From positions 97,835,994 through 97,899,993 of the forward strand of contig BSWB01000005.1 in assembly GCA_033239125.1 (NCBI GenBank): a stretch of 64,000 nt of DNA. Direction: 5' to 3'. This stretch comes from Fagopyrum homotropicum (Eukaryota > Streptophyta > Magnoliopsida > Caryophyllales > Polygonaceae). The translations under genes were made by a program, and so were the position numbers. Below are positions 41,442-53,119 of this stretch, piece by piece (the stretch's first letter is position 1; each line of letters starts with the position of its first letter). Below the pieces are notes generated by a model that was not told the DNA's origin, made no database searches, and saw only the letters and a list, made by a program, of their open reading frames with translations.

Positions 41442-43282
41442 TGATAACACAATTTATGACTTAGGTTTAGGTAATCATTTAGATAGATTTCTCACTCATT
41501 CATGCATGGTTTAGCACTAGTTCACGACGTTTGCACTCAATTCACGTATTTTGTCGAGATAGACGTCTACACGGACTTTTGCATTTACTTTGTAGGTATT
41601 TTGGGAGATTTAGGAGCTTAATCGATACGTTTGAGGATCGTTCATCAAGGATGACACACCCTCGGACTCATTGGGATGAAAGCTAAGGGCTAAAGAGGGC
41701 TCATGGAACCTTGTCAACACAAGCCATGCACCAAATTGAAGCTTAATGATCCAAGGCAAAGCTGAAGCACCAAACCATGGTCACTAGCAAGACCACGGCC
41801 GTGGAAACCAACCGTGGTTTTTGCCAGACGGTTGTGACAGCTGTGCCACGATCTCATGGCCTTCTCTAGCAAAGTTGTAGTATAAAAGTGGTCCTGCAAG
41901 GCTGAGAGAAGGCATCCACTACACACCTTCCCATCCTCAATCCCCTATCATCCAATCAAAAACACTCTCTCAACAAGAATATTCTCTCAAGAGGAGAGGT
42001 ACCATTGGAGGAGGAGAAGAGCTCCATTGGAGAAGAAGAGAAGAAGACACCATTGCTAGTGCTTGAATAGTTTTGTAGTGAAGATTTTCGGAATCGATTT
42101 CTAGAGTTGTAAGAATCGCTTAAACCTTCTTTTGGAAGGGTTGTGAGTCTTTCTAATCTTACTTTCAGCTTGGTTTTGCTTGCTTCACTTGTTCATCTCT
42201 TTCTCTTCATTACTTTGCAAATGGAAGCCATGATTTTATGTTTGATGATTTCGATTGTTATGATGAATGTTATAGGCTAAATAGATGTGATTCTAGGGTG
42301 AGGAAAGAATGGTTATGGCTAAGACTATGATAGGATGGACTTAGATTTGTCTTTGGATGACTTGTTTACTTGAACGAAGACTCTATTGCAGTCCACGTTT
42401 TGTTCTTGCCAGTCCACGGCCGTGGAAGTGGTAGAACAGACCGTGGTTTGTCTCATTTGTTGAGTCTAAAGTTCTAGAACGTTAGAATGTTGAAATCCTA
42501 GTGTTTGTTGAGTCAAATCTATCATAGGGTGACCTAGTGTTAGCATCTAAGTGTTAGAAGAGACCTACCCGGTGATTCTTACTCTTAGATTTCAAAGATG
42601 ACAAACCCTAGGTAGTGGTGAGCCTCATAAGCCGCCATTGGAATAAGTGTGCTAGGATAGTTGTTTAGGACTTACCCTTCCGAGACTTACCCGGTGAGGA
42701 TAGGTTAGATCCCTAGGTGACAATCCGGTTTGAGTAGAATTCCATTCCTTAGGCTCTTTGGGACTTACCCGGTGATAAGACCTTAGGATTGGACTAGTGG
42801 ACCATGAGACCTACCCGGTGTTTGATCCGAATCTAGAAACACTAACTCCCAACATATCATAGTGAATCCAAGGAATGATTAGATTGCTTGAGTCCTATGC
42901 CATAACCGGAATTTCCAACCCCTAGAATCCGCTCTTTTCTCTCTTTGATCTTACATCTCGTGCTTAGCTTGTTTGTTGTGTTGATTTGTTAGGTTAGTTG
43001 ATTTGCTTATTTTGCATGAATTGTGATCTTTGATTGATCACCTTAAAACCAATCCAAAAACTTAGAGATTTTCATTTCTTTATTTCTTTCTCTTTTCTTA
43101 GCCTAGGTCTTCACTAAACTTAATCACTAATCGAATCAATCTCACCTCAGTCTTTGTGTTCGACCTCGGAATACTATCCCTACTACAAAACGTCCCGTAC
43201 ACTGCGAGTTCGCTAGGAGTTAGGAGAAATATAACGAGTATAAATTTAAAGCTTATTGCGTACACACGTTCTTAGCGTAACA
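41442..43282 (+). repeat. 5' LTR of element C
   Basis: TGATAACACA...GCGTAACA, 1841 bases. It contains perfect palindromes CCACGGCCGTGG at 41793 and 42414, each followed by an ACCGTGGTTT half-word, a TATAAAAG box at 41881, and four GAGACYTACCCGGT words at 42560, 42682, 42760 and 42806. A 70-codon antisense ORF (41926-41714) recurs in each LTR copy and is not a gene. Confidence 0.95.
41881..41888 (+). promoter_or_regulatory. TATA box of element C LTR
   Basis: TATAAAAG about 75 bases after the CCACGGCCGTGG and ACCGTGG words. The same box occurs at 59634, 60177 and 62441 in the other LTR copies. Confidence 0.75.
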
Positions 43283-43288
43283 AGTTTT

Positions 43289-43307
43289 TGGCGCCGTTGC
43301 CGGGGAC
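43289..43307 (+). other. Primer-binding site of element C (tRNA-Asp)
   Basis: TGGCGCCGTTGCCGGGGAC six bases after the LTR end, identical to that of element A. Confidence 0.95.
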
Positions 43308-43424
43308 TAGGTCTAGATTGAGTCGTTATTTGTGATTGTTTATAGTGTAGGTCTTTCTTGTTGCTTTTGATATCTTTTTGGTTTGTGTCTTTGCTTTTCA
43401 GGACATCTCTCACTCTTTAGGTGC

Positions 43425-44005
43425 ATGCGAAGATCTCGTGGTAAGGATTTAGCTCCATTCGATCCCGAACCGGAGAAAACCCTTAGATCTAGATCCAAGA
43501 GCATTAAAAAAGGGAAAGAGATGGCCGGAAGAGATCTCCAAGTTGAGTTGGATGAGGCTTTAGAGCAAATTAGGATAAGGGATGAAGCTTTGGAGAATGA
43601 AAGAGACTTGCCAATGAGAGGCAAGAGGCAACTAGGAGGGAGATTGAAGAGATTAGGCAAGCTCTTGTGCAAAGAGAGCTTAACCGTCAACAACCTCCCC
43701 CGCCTCCACCACAACCGCAGCCGGCGGCGGTTAATATTCGGGTTGTGCCCATTGCTATTGAAGAGCCACAAACGTTAGGGCAACGTATGGATCCGGCACA
43801 AAGAGCACACCGTCCGGGTGTGAACTTAGGAGATCCCGCAGCCCATGATTACGAGCTCCGCCCTCAAGTTCTACAAATGATCCGGCATAATCAATTTGGA
43901 GGGATGGAAGGAGAGTCTCCTCATCAACACTTGATGAACTATGAGATCTTGATGGAGACTCTTAGACCGCCTAGATTGGAGAACAACAACCATAAGCTTA
44001 CTTAA
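43425..44005 (+). pseudogene. Element C gag N-terminus, frame-broken
   Basis: Starts MRRSRGKDLAPFDPEPEKT, like A. A coiled coil follows. One extra base near 43602 shifts the frame (the reading should continue LANERQEATRREIEEIRQAL), and the second part runs to 44005 (PPPPPPQPQP, GVNLGDPAAHDYELRPQVLQ, MNYEILMETLRPP). There a 17-base deletion relative to A (the RPFYFS codons) breaks the frame again just before LKDKALVWYQ. Confidence 0.9.
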
Positions 44006-44015
44006 GGATAAAGCC

Positions 44016-47000
44016 TTGGTTTGGTATCAATCTATTCCACAAGGGCGAGTTAGTACTTGGGAGGAGATGACAACCGAGTTTTTGACTAAGTTCTTCCCAC
44101 CTTCCAAGACTACCGAGTTAAGAGGGAAGATCAATGCCTTCATGATGAAGGATAGAGAGAGCTTGTTCAAGTCTTGGGAGAGGTTCAAAGACCTTCTCCT
44201 AGATTGTCCACACCATGGTATACCAAAAATTGAGCTATTGGAGATCTACTTCAAAGGACTTGATGAAGATAGCCAATTCAAGCTCCAATCTCTTTCCGGT
44301 GGGACTTTCATGGAAAAGCATGTGGATGAAGCTTGGGAGTTTGTAGAGAAACAAGCTTTAGTGAATGAGAAGTACTCCCATAGGAAGAGTGAAGGGAGAA
44401 AGGCGGGAGCATATGAGGTGAGTGAAGTCACCATGAGCAATTTCAAGCTTGACGCCATCAACAACGAGCTAAAGTCTTTAAGTGAGTTGTGTGCTACAAC
44501 TTTGAAGAATCAAGCAACCCCTCAAGTGCAAGTGCAAGCTAATTTGTCTTCCAAAGAGGAAGATGTGAACTATATGGGAAGGGGCAACTACAACAACTAT
44601 CAAGGCCCAAGGAACTTCAACAACAACCGGCAATTCAACAATTACCGGCCTAACCACAACCATCCCGGGTTTTCCTATTCTAACCCGGATGGAGCCTTGA
44701 ACCCTCCCGCTTCCACAAGCACAACTCCACCACCAAAGGCTTCACAAGAACCTCCACCCGGATTTACTCAACCTCCAAGGGATAGAACCGAGATGATGTT
44801 TGAGCAATTGCTTGGAAGTTTGAGTGGTCTTGAGAGCACGGTGACTTCCATTTCTAAGGCTCAAAAGGTGTTGGAAGCACAGGTGTTCCAAAAGGCGGGT
44901 GAAGCTCATAGAGATCCGGGAAAGCTTCCCGGAAGAACCGAAGATAACCCGAGAGGACAAGTGTTGGCCATTACAACGAGGAGTGGGTTGAGTATGAAGG
45001 ATCCTTTGCCCAAGGAGAATGCTAAGGGAAAGCAAGCAGTGGTAGAGGAAGAGATATTGCAAGAGGATGGAGGCAAGAGCAAGGATGTTAAGCCAACATA
45101 TGTGGCACCGCCTCCATACAAGCCACCACTACCGTTCCCTCAATCACGAGCAAGAGCTCGCTTGGACAAACAATTTGGTAAATTCCTTGAACTTATGTCC
45201 AAATTGCATATTAACATTCCGTTCATGGATGCTATCTTAGGAATGCCGGCATATGGCAAGTTCTTGAAGGAAATACTCTCCAACAAAAGGAAGTTGGAGG
45301 AGTATGGGGAAGTAAGGATGACTAAGAGGTCCTCGGAATTGATCCAAACCATGAAGGAGGAAATGCCTCCTAAGCTAAGAGATCCGGGATCCTTTTGTGT
45401 GCCAATCGGAGTGGGAGAAGTGAAGTATGAAGCCCTTTGTGATCTTGGGGTAAGTGTGAGCATCATACCGCTTGCACTTTGCAACAAGGTTGGGCTAGGA
45501 GAGCCTAAACCGGTCAAGATGACCCTTTACATGGTGGACCACTCTATTACTCATCCGGTTGGGATCTTGGAGGACATTCCGGTGCAACTAGGGAAGTTCT
45601 ACGTGCCGATTGATTTTGTTGTCTTGGACATTCCGGCGGACTATCCGGTTCCCATCATCTTAGGGAGACCTTTCCTAGCCACTTCCGGATGCTTGGTGGA
45701 TTGTAAGAATGGAATTCTCTCCTTCAACATTGGAGAAGAGAATATCAAGTTCAAGCTGTCCACAATGATGAAAGGGCCAACCCTTGATGAGGATGTATTC
45801 AACATAGTCGAGCAAGAGGAGTCTAGAGAAGTTGTGAGCTCGATCTTGATCAAGGACCCCTTAGAGAAGGTTCTTAGTTTAATCTTGATGGAGGAAGGTG
45901 TTGAGGAGGCTTGCAATGAAGAAATCAAGGCCTTAGAAGCATTAGAAAAGGAGACAAGAGCTGAAACTGAAGACCACGAGGTTATGCTGAGTTCCTGTAG
46001 GAACCACGGTCGTGGAAGGTGTTCCACGGCCGTAGAACTCTTTGGAAAGCTCCGAAGAGCAATCTTGGCAACTTCCACGGCCATGGATGTGCCAAGATCC
46101 GTGGAGCCAACCGTGGTTTCCCCAGAAGCAGCCCTTGTTGATGATCAAGCTTCAAGGAGCCTTGGAGAGCCTTCATTTGCTTTGGATTCATCTCAACCAA
46201 CGTTATTTGGATCGTCTCCACTCGATAAAGGTCCTCCTAAACTCGAACTCAAACCCCTTCCCTCTCATTTGAAGTATGCTTTTCTTGGTCATGATTCTAC
46301 ATATCCGGTGATTGTGAATGCATGCTTGAATGATGATGAACTTGCTAAGTTGTTGCATGAGCTAAGATTGCATAGGAAAGCCATTGGCTATACTATTGAT
46401 GATTTAGTTGGCATTAAGCCCTCTTTGTGCATGCATAAGATATTGATGGAAGATAACCATAAACCCTCTATTGAACATCAAAGAAGATTGAATCCTATAA
46501 TGAAAGAGGTAGTCAAGAAAGAGATCATTAAGTTGCTAGATGCGGGAATTATCTACCCTATCTCGGATAGTAAGTGGGTTAGTCCCGTTCATGTAGTTCC
46601 TAAGAAGGGTGGGATGACCGTAGTGACTAATGAAAACAATGAACTAATCCCAACTAGGACGGTTACGGGATGGAGGATGTGTATTGACTATAGGAAGTTG
46701 AACATGGCCTCTAGGAAAGATCACTTCCCCCTTCCTTTCATTGACCAAATGCTATAAAGGTTAGCTTTACATTCTCACTTTTGCTACCTAGATGGCTATA
46801 GTGGATTCTTCCAAATCCCTATCCACCCCGATGACCAAGAAAAAACCACATTTACATGTCCATGGGGAACTTTTGCATATAGGAGAATGCCATTTGGGTT
46901 ATGTAATGCACCCGCCACCTTCCAAAGGTGTATGATGGCTATCTTTTCGGAATACATTGAGAATATCACGGATGTGTTTATGGATGATTTTTCTGTTTAT

Positions 47001-49154
47001 GGATCTTCCTTTGATAATTGCCTAACTAATTTGTCTTTGGTATTGAAAAGATGTGAGGAGACAAACCTTGTCTTAAATTGGGAAAAATGCCACTTCATGG
47101 TAAGTGAAGGTATAGTGTTGGAACATTTGGTGTCCAACCGTGGCATTGAGGTTGATAGGGCCAAGATTGAAACGATAGAGAAGTTGCCACCACCTACCTC
47201 GGTGAAGGGGGTAAGGAGTTTCTTAGGGCATGCCGGTTTTTACCGGAGGTTTATTAAAGACTTCTCTAAAATTTCTAAGCCTCTTACTAACCTACTAATG
47301 AAAGATGGTGAGTTTGTTTTCTCCAAAGATTGCCTTGAGGCTTTTTGTAGGTTGAAGAACGCTTTGATATCCGCACCTATCATGCAACCTCCGGATTGGA
47401 GTTTACCGTTTGAGATCATGTGTGATGCAAGTGATGTAGCCGTTGGGGCTGTCTTGGGGCAAAGGAAGGATGGGCGCACACATGCCATCTATTATGCTAG
47501 CAAGACGCTAGATGATGCCCAACTCAATTATGCTACCACCGAGAAAGAGTTGCTAGCGGTTGTGTATGCATTTGAGAATTTCCGCTCATATCTTGTTGGA
47601 GCGAAGGTTATAGTGTATACGGATCATGTTGCGATCCGTTATCTACTTACCAAGAAGGATGCCAAGCCTAGGTTGATTCGGTGGATCCTTCTTCTTCAAG
47701 AATTTGATTTGGAAATCCGGGACAAGAAGGGGTCCGAGAATTCTGTGGCGGATCACCTTAGTAGACTCCCACCATTAGAGCTTGAAAGAGATGACATCCC
47801 GATTGATGACTCATTCCGGGATGAGCAATTGCAAATGGTGGAGGAGTGCTTGTTCCAAGTGTCTAGAGGAAGTGAGCCATGGTATGCCGACATTGTGAAC
47901 TATCTTGTGTGTGAGGAAGTGCCTCCCGGTTTGTCATATGCCCAAAGGAAGAAGTTCTTCAAAGATGTGAGGCACTACTATTGGAGTGAGCCTCTTTTGT
48001 TCAAGAGAGGGCCGGATGGAATGTTTAGAAGGTGCATACCGGAGGATGAGGTGGAGAGTGTGATCCGCCATTATCATTCCTTGCCATGTGGAGGGCATGC
48101 TAGCTCACACAAGACATGTGCGAAGGTGTTGCAATCGGGCTTCTTTTGGCCAAGTTTGTTCAAGGATGTGCAAAGCTTTGTGGTAGCTTGTGATGCTTGC
48201 CAAAGGACGGGCAACATCTCAAGGAGGAATGAGATGCCCTTGAACAACATACAAGAGGTGGAGATATTTGATGTGTGGGGTGTGGACTTCATGGGACCAT
48301 TCCCCTCTTCTTGTGGCAACCTCTACATCCTATTGGCGGTTGACTATGTTTCGAGATGGGTAGAGGCAATCGCCTCTCCCACAAATGATGCCAAGGTTGT
48401 GGTGCGGTTCTTCAACCGAGTGATCTTCCCTAGGTTTGGAACACCAAGGGTGATCATAAGTGATGGAGGAAAGCACTTCACCAATAGGAACTTTGGAGCA
48501 CTTTTGGCTAAGTATGGGGTGACTCACAAGGTGGCAACACCTTACCATCCCCAAACTAGTGGCCAAGTGGAGATATCCAACCGGGAGATCAAGGGAATTC
48601 TTGAGAAGACGGTCTCTAGGACGAGAAAGGATTGGGCTATGAAGCTCGATGATGCCTTGTGGGCATATAGAACCGCCTTCAAGACACCAATTGGCACCAC
48701 TCCTTACAAGTTAGTCTATGGCAAGTCTTGCCACCTTCCGGTAGAGATGGAGCATAGAGCTTATTGGGCCATTAAGTGGCTAAATTTTGACCTCAAGGAG
48801 GCCGGAGAGAAGAGGTTGCTTGATATGAACGCTCTTGAGGAGATCCGTTTGGATGCTTACGAAAATGTCCAGATCTACAAGGAAAGGACCAAACGTTGGC
48901 ATGACAAGCGCCTCATCCCGAAGGAGTTGAGTGAAGGCGACCTTGTCCTTCTCTTCAACTCAAGGCTGCGGCTCTTCCCCGGAAAACTAAAGTCGAGGTG
49001 GACCGGTCCCTATGTGGTGAAGAAGATCTTTCCCCATGGAGAAATTGAAATAGGAGGGGAGCATTGTGGAGATTTCAAGGTCAATGGGCACCGGTTGAAG
49101 AAGTATATCCCGGGAGCTCCGGTTGACATGATTGCCCCACTTCACCTTGAGTAG
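44016..49154 (+). pseudogene. Element C Gag-Pol main ORF with one nonsense codon
   Basis: One frame from the gag core to the integrase end, interrupted only by TAA at 46755-46757 where B has a Glu codon (MLERLA). Order: gag core (WYQSIPQGRVSTW, FKDLLLDCPHHG), an Asn-rich segment without zinc knuckle, protease CDLGVSVSIIPL and VPIILGRPFLATSG, linker with palindromic words (45974-46115), RT (WRMCIDYRKLN, FGLCNAPATFQRCMM, VFMDDFSVYG), RNase H (FEIMCDASDVAVGAVLGQRK, YTDHVAIRYLL), integrase with HHCC, GVDFMGP, ISDGGKHF, GQVEIS and WTGPYVVKKIFPHG. This is the most complete pol in the window and the best reference for the deletions in A and B. With one stop and two upstream gag breaks it is probably not autonomous now. 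Confidence 0.9.
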
Positions 49155-49340
49155 AAAGCCCCCGAGTTTGGTCAAGCTAATGACCTTAAAGAAGCGCTTG
49201 ATGGGAGGCAACCCATTGGTAACGTTTTCCCTTTTCGTTTTTGTTTTTGTTTTTGATTTTTCTGTTTTTGTATGTTTGGTGTACTTTGTTGTGTGTTAGA
49301 GTCTTGGTAGCATGGAAGCCTTGCATGGCATATGGATGAT
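49155..49340 (+). other. Post-pol region of element C with conserved hairpin, cut by element D
   Basis: GACCTTAAAGAAGCGCTTGA and TGGGAGGCAACCCA lie at 49182-49214, the same block as in A, B and D. A T-rich stretch follows. At 49336-49340 ATGAT is the target duplication of element D. Confidence 0.75.
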
Positions 49341-51099
49341 TGATAGCATGAATTATGGTCTATCTTTTGGGGTTTGTTTGGACGTTTTATCTTTCATAAT
49401 CTGCATGTTTGTATGTATAATATGTGATTATATTACCATTTCATCTACCTTTGCGAGAATCGAGGTCTACACCTAGTTTTGTTGTAATCGTAGGTAAAAT
49501 GGCACGTTTTGCATCGAAAAGGAGCAAAAGGAGCTATGGAGTCATTGGAGCTACATTGAGGAACATAAGGAACCATCCAGGAAGCATAGCCATGGATTAA
49601 AGATTCACTTTGGACCAGTTTTGAGAGATTTCACATTCAGTTGTGACTCACCTTGGTTGACCACAGATTCATCTCGACCGAGGTGATCCAGGGAAGTCGA
49701 CTCGACTGAGGCGAATACCTAGGATGCGGCGAGAATATTTTATTCTTGGCTGAGATCTTTTATCTTTGGAAAGTGATCTTATATTTTTGGGCTTGGCTCC
49801 TGGAAGGAAGAAGATATTATAGATCATATATTTTACCTTTTTTTTATGGGAAGAAATCTTTCTAAGATATCTTATCTTTGGAGGGTTATTTTCCTATAAA
49901 AAGGGTCGGATTTCCCACAAATCCGACAGCCCGCTATCACCTTGGTTACACCTATTGTACGCAGTAGCCATACTCCAGTTGGGAGATTTGAAGAACCTTT
50001 TTGAAGGTTGAAGGAAGATTGAAGTCTATAGCTTTCATAGATTTTTGAAGGTTTTCTTGTAAGATTACCTTAGATTCTCTTCCTTGTTGTCTTGCCTTGT
50101 TGGATTTATATCCAAGGAACGTTTTGTTGTGATATTTGATTCAGTTATTGAAGTCTTTTCATTAGATTCTTCTTGTTAAAATATTTACCTTCTTCCCATA
50201 TATTTGATTATTACTTTCATGATGATGAGTGGCTAATTTCCTTGTGTGATTCTAGGGCGATTGGCTGAAGGTTGTGGGAAAAACAATGATAGAATGATCT
50301 TAATCACAATAGGACCCTGAAAGTTCGAGTCTTTAACCTTAACCCTAAGCATCTCGCTCAGTCGATGAAGATCTCAGCCGGGGTGGAATTTGGCTGACCG
50401 AGGTGACTTATCTGATCCTAACTGAGAGTTAAGTGTTAGAGTTTGCCAAATCCTATTCTTATTACACCTTTCCTGGTTCAATGCAAGCCTAGGATGAGAC
50501 TTACCCGGTAATTCCTTTGTTTGTTTACCAAAGATCATAAGAGTAGGTAATAAAGGTTTATCCTTTATTGGGATTTGAGTGTGCTTTCATCCCATCTTTG
50601 TGAGTTAGCCTGAGACTTACCCGGTAAAGGTTGATTCTATTCCCTTAGATGGTGTGTTAGTTTGAGGTTATAGTTCTTTATCTTAATTCCTTGAGACTTA
50701 CCTGGTAATAGGAGTTACGGTTTAGGATTAGTGAGTAGTGAGACTTACCCGGTGATCTATTCCACTTTAGTAACACTTTCCCTATGCAAAAACCTCAGCT
50801 TTGTCCGCTTATCTTTAAATCTTGAGTTGGAACCACGACTAGATGCTTTAATCCCTAGAATTGCATGTTTCCTTTATTGACTTCTATATCATCTTTGATC
50901 GTTTTAATTATCTTTTGTGGTTAGTAATTGCTAGAGCCTACCGTAATTGGACTTTGTTTCACTAAGTCCTTGTGATCGACCCCTGGAATTCCTTGCTTCT
51001 TACTACGATTGACCCGTACACTACGGGTTCGCATCCTTGTTTTAAGCTTACGTCTAGGGTTATAAATTTAAAGCTTGCACACACCATTTGGAGCGAACA
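49341..51099 (+). repeat. 5' LTR of element D
   Basis: TGATAGCATG...GGAGCGAACA, TATA at 49895-49903, CTCGACCGAGGTG words at 49675-49710, and four GAGACTTACCYGGT words between 50490 and 50755 (one has CCTGGT). PBS follows at 51106. Confidence 0.95.
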
Positions 51100-51105
51100 A
51101 GTTTT

Positions 51106-51124
51106 TGGCGCCGTTGCCGGGGAC
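51106..51124 (+). other. Primer-binding site of element D (tRNA-Asp)
   Basis: TGGCGCCGTTGCCGGGGAC, identical to A and C, six bases after the LTR end. Confidence 0.95.
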
Positions 51125-51223
51125 TTGGTCTAGACCGAACCGGTTGCGGTTTGCTTTCGGGGCACTTGCCCTTGTTGCTACTAACTACTCTTTCTATGAG
51201 TTTTGTAGTTTTCAGGATTTCCG

Positions 51224-52300
51224 ATGACTACATTTGATCCAGCCTGGATAGCAAGGCAAAGTACTAGGGCGGACCATTATGAACACTTGGAGGAGAAGTA
51301 CTTCTTCTATTGGTTCAACAGTGAATGGGAAAGAGAAGAGACCATTCAGCGTGAACTTGCGATATGGGATGAGAAGAATATCCCTAGAAACACTTATGAA
51401 CAGCCTCTTGAAGATTCTCTCGAATCAAGATTGGAGAAGATAATGAAGAGGGTGGCGGAACTCAAGGAAAGCACCCTATCCTATGCTAGGCCGCGAGAGG
51501 AGCATAAGGAAGTGTTGCACGTTCCCAGCATCCCCCCAGTCGAACCAAAAATTTCTCCTGAAACTTCTGAGGGAGAAGAAGATGTGGAAGATCTCGATCT
51601 GACTGTTGAGACCTCGGTCGAAGTGGAAGAGATCTCGGCCGAGATGGAAGAATCTGCAAAACTGGAAGCAGAAGATGCAGAGAACCTTGGTCAAATTACT
51701 GAGATTGTGACCAAGGTGGAAGAAAGACCAACTGAGTTGAGAGAGATTTCATGTGTTGGTTATCAACCTAACATGAAACCTGATCCGAGCTTTGGAGAAC
51801 TTTACAAGGTAAGTTCTCTTACTCCATTCGAATTCCCTATTAAAATTTCTGAATTTTTCAGGAAAGCACCGGAGAGTTGGAGGTCTCTTCCGAAAGAACC
51901 TCCAAAGACCAAGATGAAGTCTTCCTTGAAATTGTTGGAAGAAGAAGCTCCTCGGACCATGAGGAGTGGAGTTGGCAAGCACTACACCGCTAAGGCGATG
52001 CAGAGTCTCTTGTTCAAGTATGGGGTCCCTCGCATGCTCAGGACCCTGTACCATCCCCAAGCTATAGATGGGGAAGCTGCTATGATTCTCGAGAAACTGT
52101 TTTCTCGATCAAGGAAAGGATGGGACACGAGGAATGTCCCATTGAAGTGCAGGAAGTCTAGACGAATTCCGGTGAGAATCAAACCGTACAAGCTTGTACG
52201 TGGGAGATCTTACCATTTGCCGGTGAAGTTAAGAACCGGAACCTTCTTGGAAGATTTTTACGGATGTGATGAGCACTCCACGACATTCGAAGTGCATTGA
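51224..52300 (+). CDS. Element D chimeric ORF (358 aa): unknown N-terminal domain fused to a dead integrase remnant
   Basis: It occupies the place of gag and starts at the same distance from the primer site. Residues 1-60 (YEHLEEKYFFYWFNSEWERE) are unlike any gag in the window and I do not recognise them. A short helical stretch (LESRLEKIMKRVAELKES) and an acidic region (about 105-185) follow; part of that is coded by CTCGGTCGAAG and TCTCGGCCGAGA words. Residues about 245-345 align with the integrase core and C-terminus of A: LLFKYGV, then YHPQ, then LEKLFSRSRKGW, then KPYKLVRGRSYHLPVKL. The ISDGG Asp is replaced (MRSGVG) and the catalytic Glu position is lost, so it cannot be an active integrase. 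No internal stop. Function unknown. Confidence 0.8.
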   Translation: MTTFDPAWIARQSTRADHYEHLEEKYFFYWFNSEWEREETIQRELAIWDEKNIPRNTYEQPLEDSLESRLEKIMKRVAELKESTLSYARPREEHKEVLHVPSIPPVEPKISPETSEGEEDVEDLDLTVETSVEVEEISAEMEESAKLEAEDAENLGQITEIVTKVEERPTELREISCVGYQPNMKPDPSFGELYKVSSLTPFEFPIKISEFFRKAPESWRSLPKEPPKTKMKSSLKLLEEEAPRTMRSGVGKHYTAKAMQSLLFKYGVPRMLRTLYHPQAIDGEAAMILEKLFSRSRKGWDTRNVPLKCRKSRRIPVRIKPYKLVRGRSYHLPVKLRTGTFLEDFYGCDEHSTTFEVH

Positions 52301-53119
52301 GTAATCCCATGCCGTATGGTCCAGCTACCGACCTTAAACCAAGCGCTTCTTGGGAGGCAACCCAAGGTATTGCTTTCTTTTCCCTTTTTCTAGTCTAGCT
52401 TAGATAGTTTTTGCTTTTGCTTTGCTTTGTTTTGTCTTTGGCGTTCTAGACAGATAACAAGAGACATCTAAGGAAGGAGCATAACTGGAAGGACAGAAGT
52501 TCGAGAATTTGAGAAGACGGAGTTTGACTGAGGCATCTCGGTTGTTGTCAGAGCACCTCGACCGAGATGATTCTTGAGCAACCGAGGCGACTAGGGTTTT
52601 CTGAAGAACCACCTCGGTCCGTACCACCTCGGTCCAGTCGAGACCATCTCGACCGAGGTGACAACAGTCCAGAAAAGGGTATAAAAGGTGGAAGATTTCT
52701 CTCTCCTCACTTTACTCTTTCCCCTCGACCGCGGCGATAGTTCACCTCGCTTCTCCAATTTCTTGCTCGCTTTCGACGATTTCTGTCTCTAAACTACGAT
52801 TGAAACTCAGAGGATCCCAGTGCAACATCGATCTGCAAGAGAATCGAACCGATTCGGCCGAACGAGGTAAAAATAGAACCGAAACCCTACCTCGCTTTTT
52901 TCGCTTCGATTTGGGCTTTGGTTGCCCTTGCATTTGTTGAGGAAAGGCTTAAGTACCCCATAGGAAGCAGTTGTAGTGATTTTGGGGGAAAAGAACTGAA
53001 TTTTCAGAAGGAATTAGAATCCAGTTTTCCGCCACGGTCCAGTCGAGCTGTGCCTCGGCCGAGGTGATTCTTGAGTGTTGTCAGTTGACCGAGGTGACCT
53101 GACATTGACTGAACTGAAA
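52301..53119 (+). promoter_or_regulatory. Element D post-pol hairpin, motif cluster and ORF3 internal promoter
   Basis: The hairpin block lies at 52330-52364. A cluster of CTCGGTC and CTCGACCGAG words runs from about 52535 to 52665, then TATAAAAGG at 52680, then a C/T-rich leader with AAACCCTA near 52880. The distance from TATA to the ORF3 ATG is 440 bases. Layout matches A and B. Confidence 0.55.

Noticed and set aside
41714..41926. 70-codon antisense ORF repeated at 59467, 60010 and 62274
   Set aside because: It recurs only because the C/E LTR recurs; it has no domain and lies across the TATA region.
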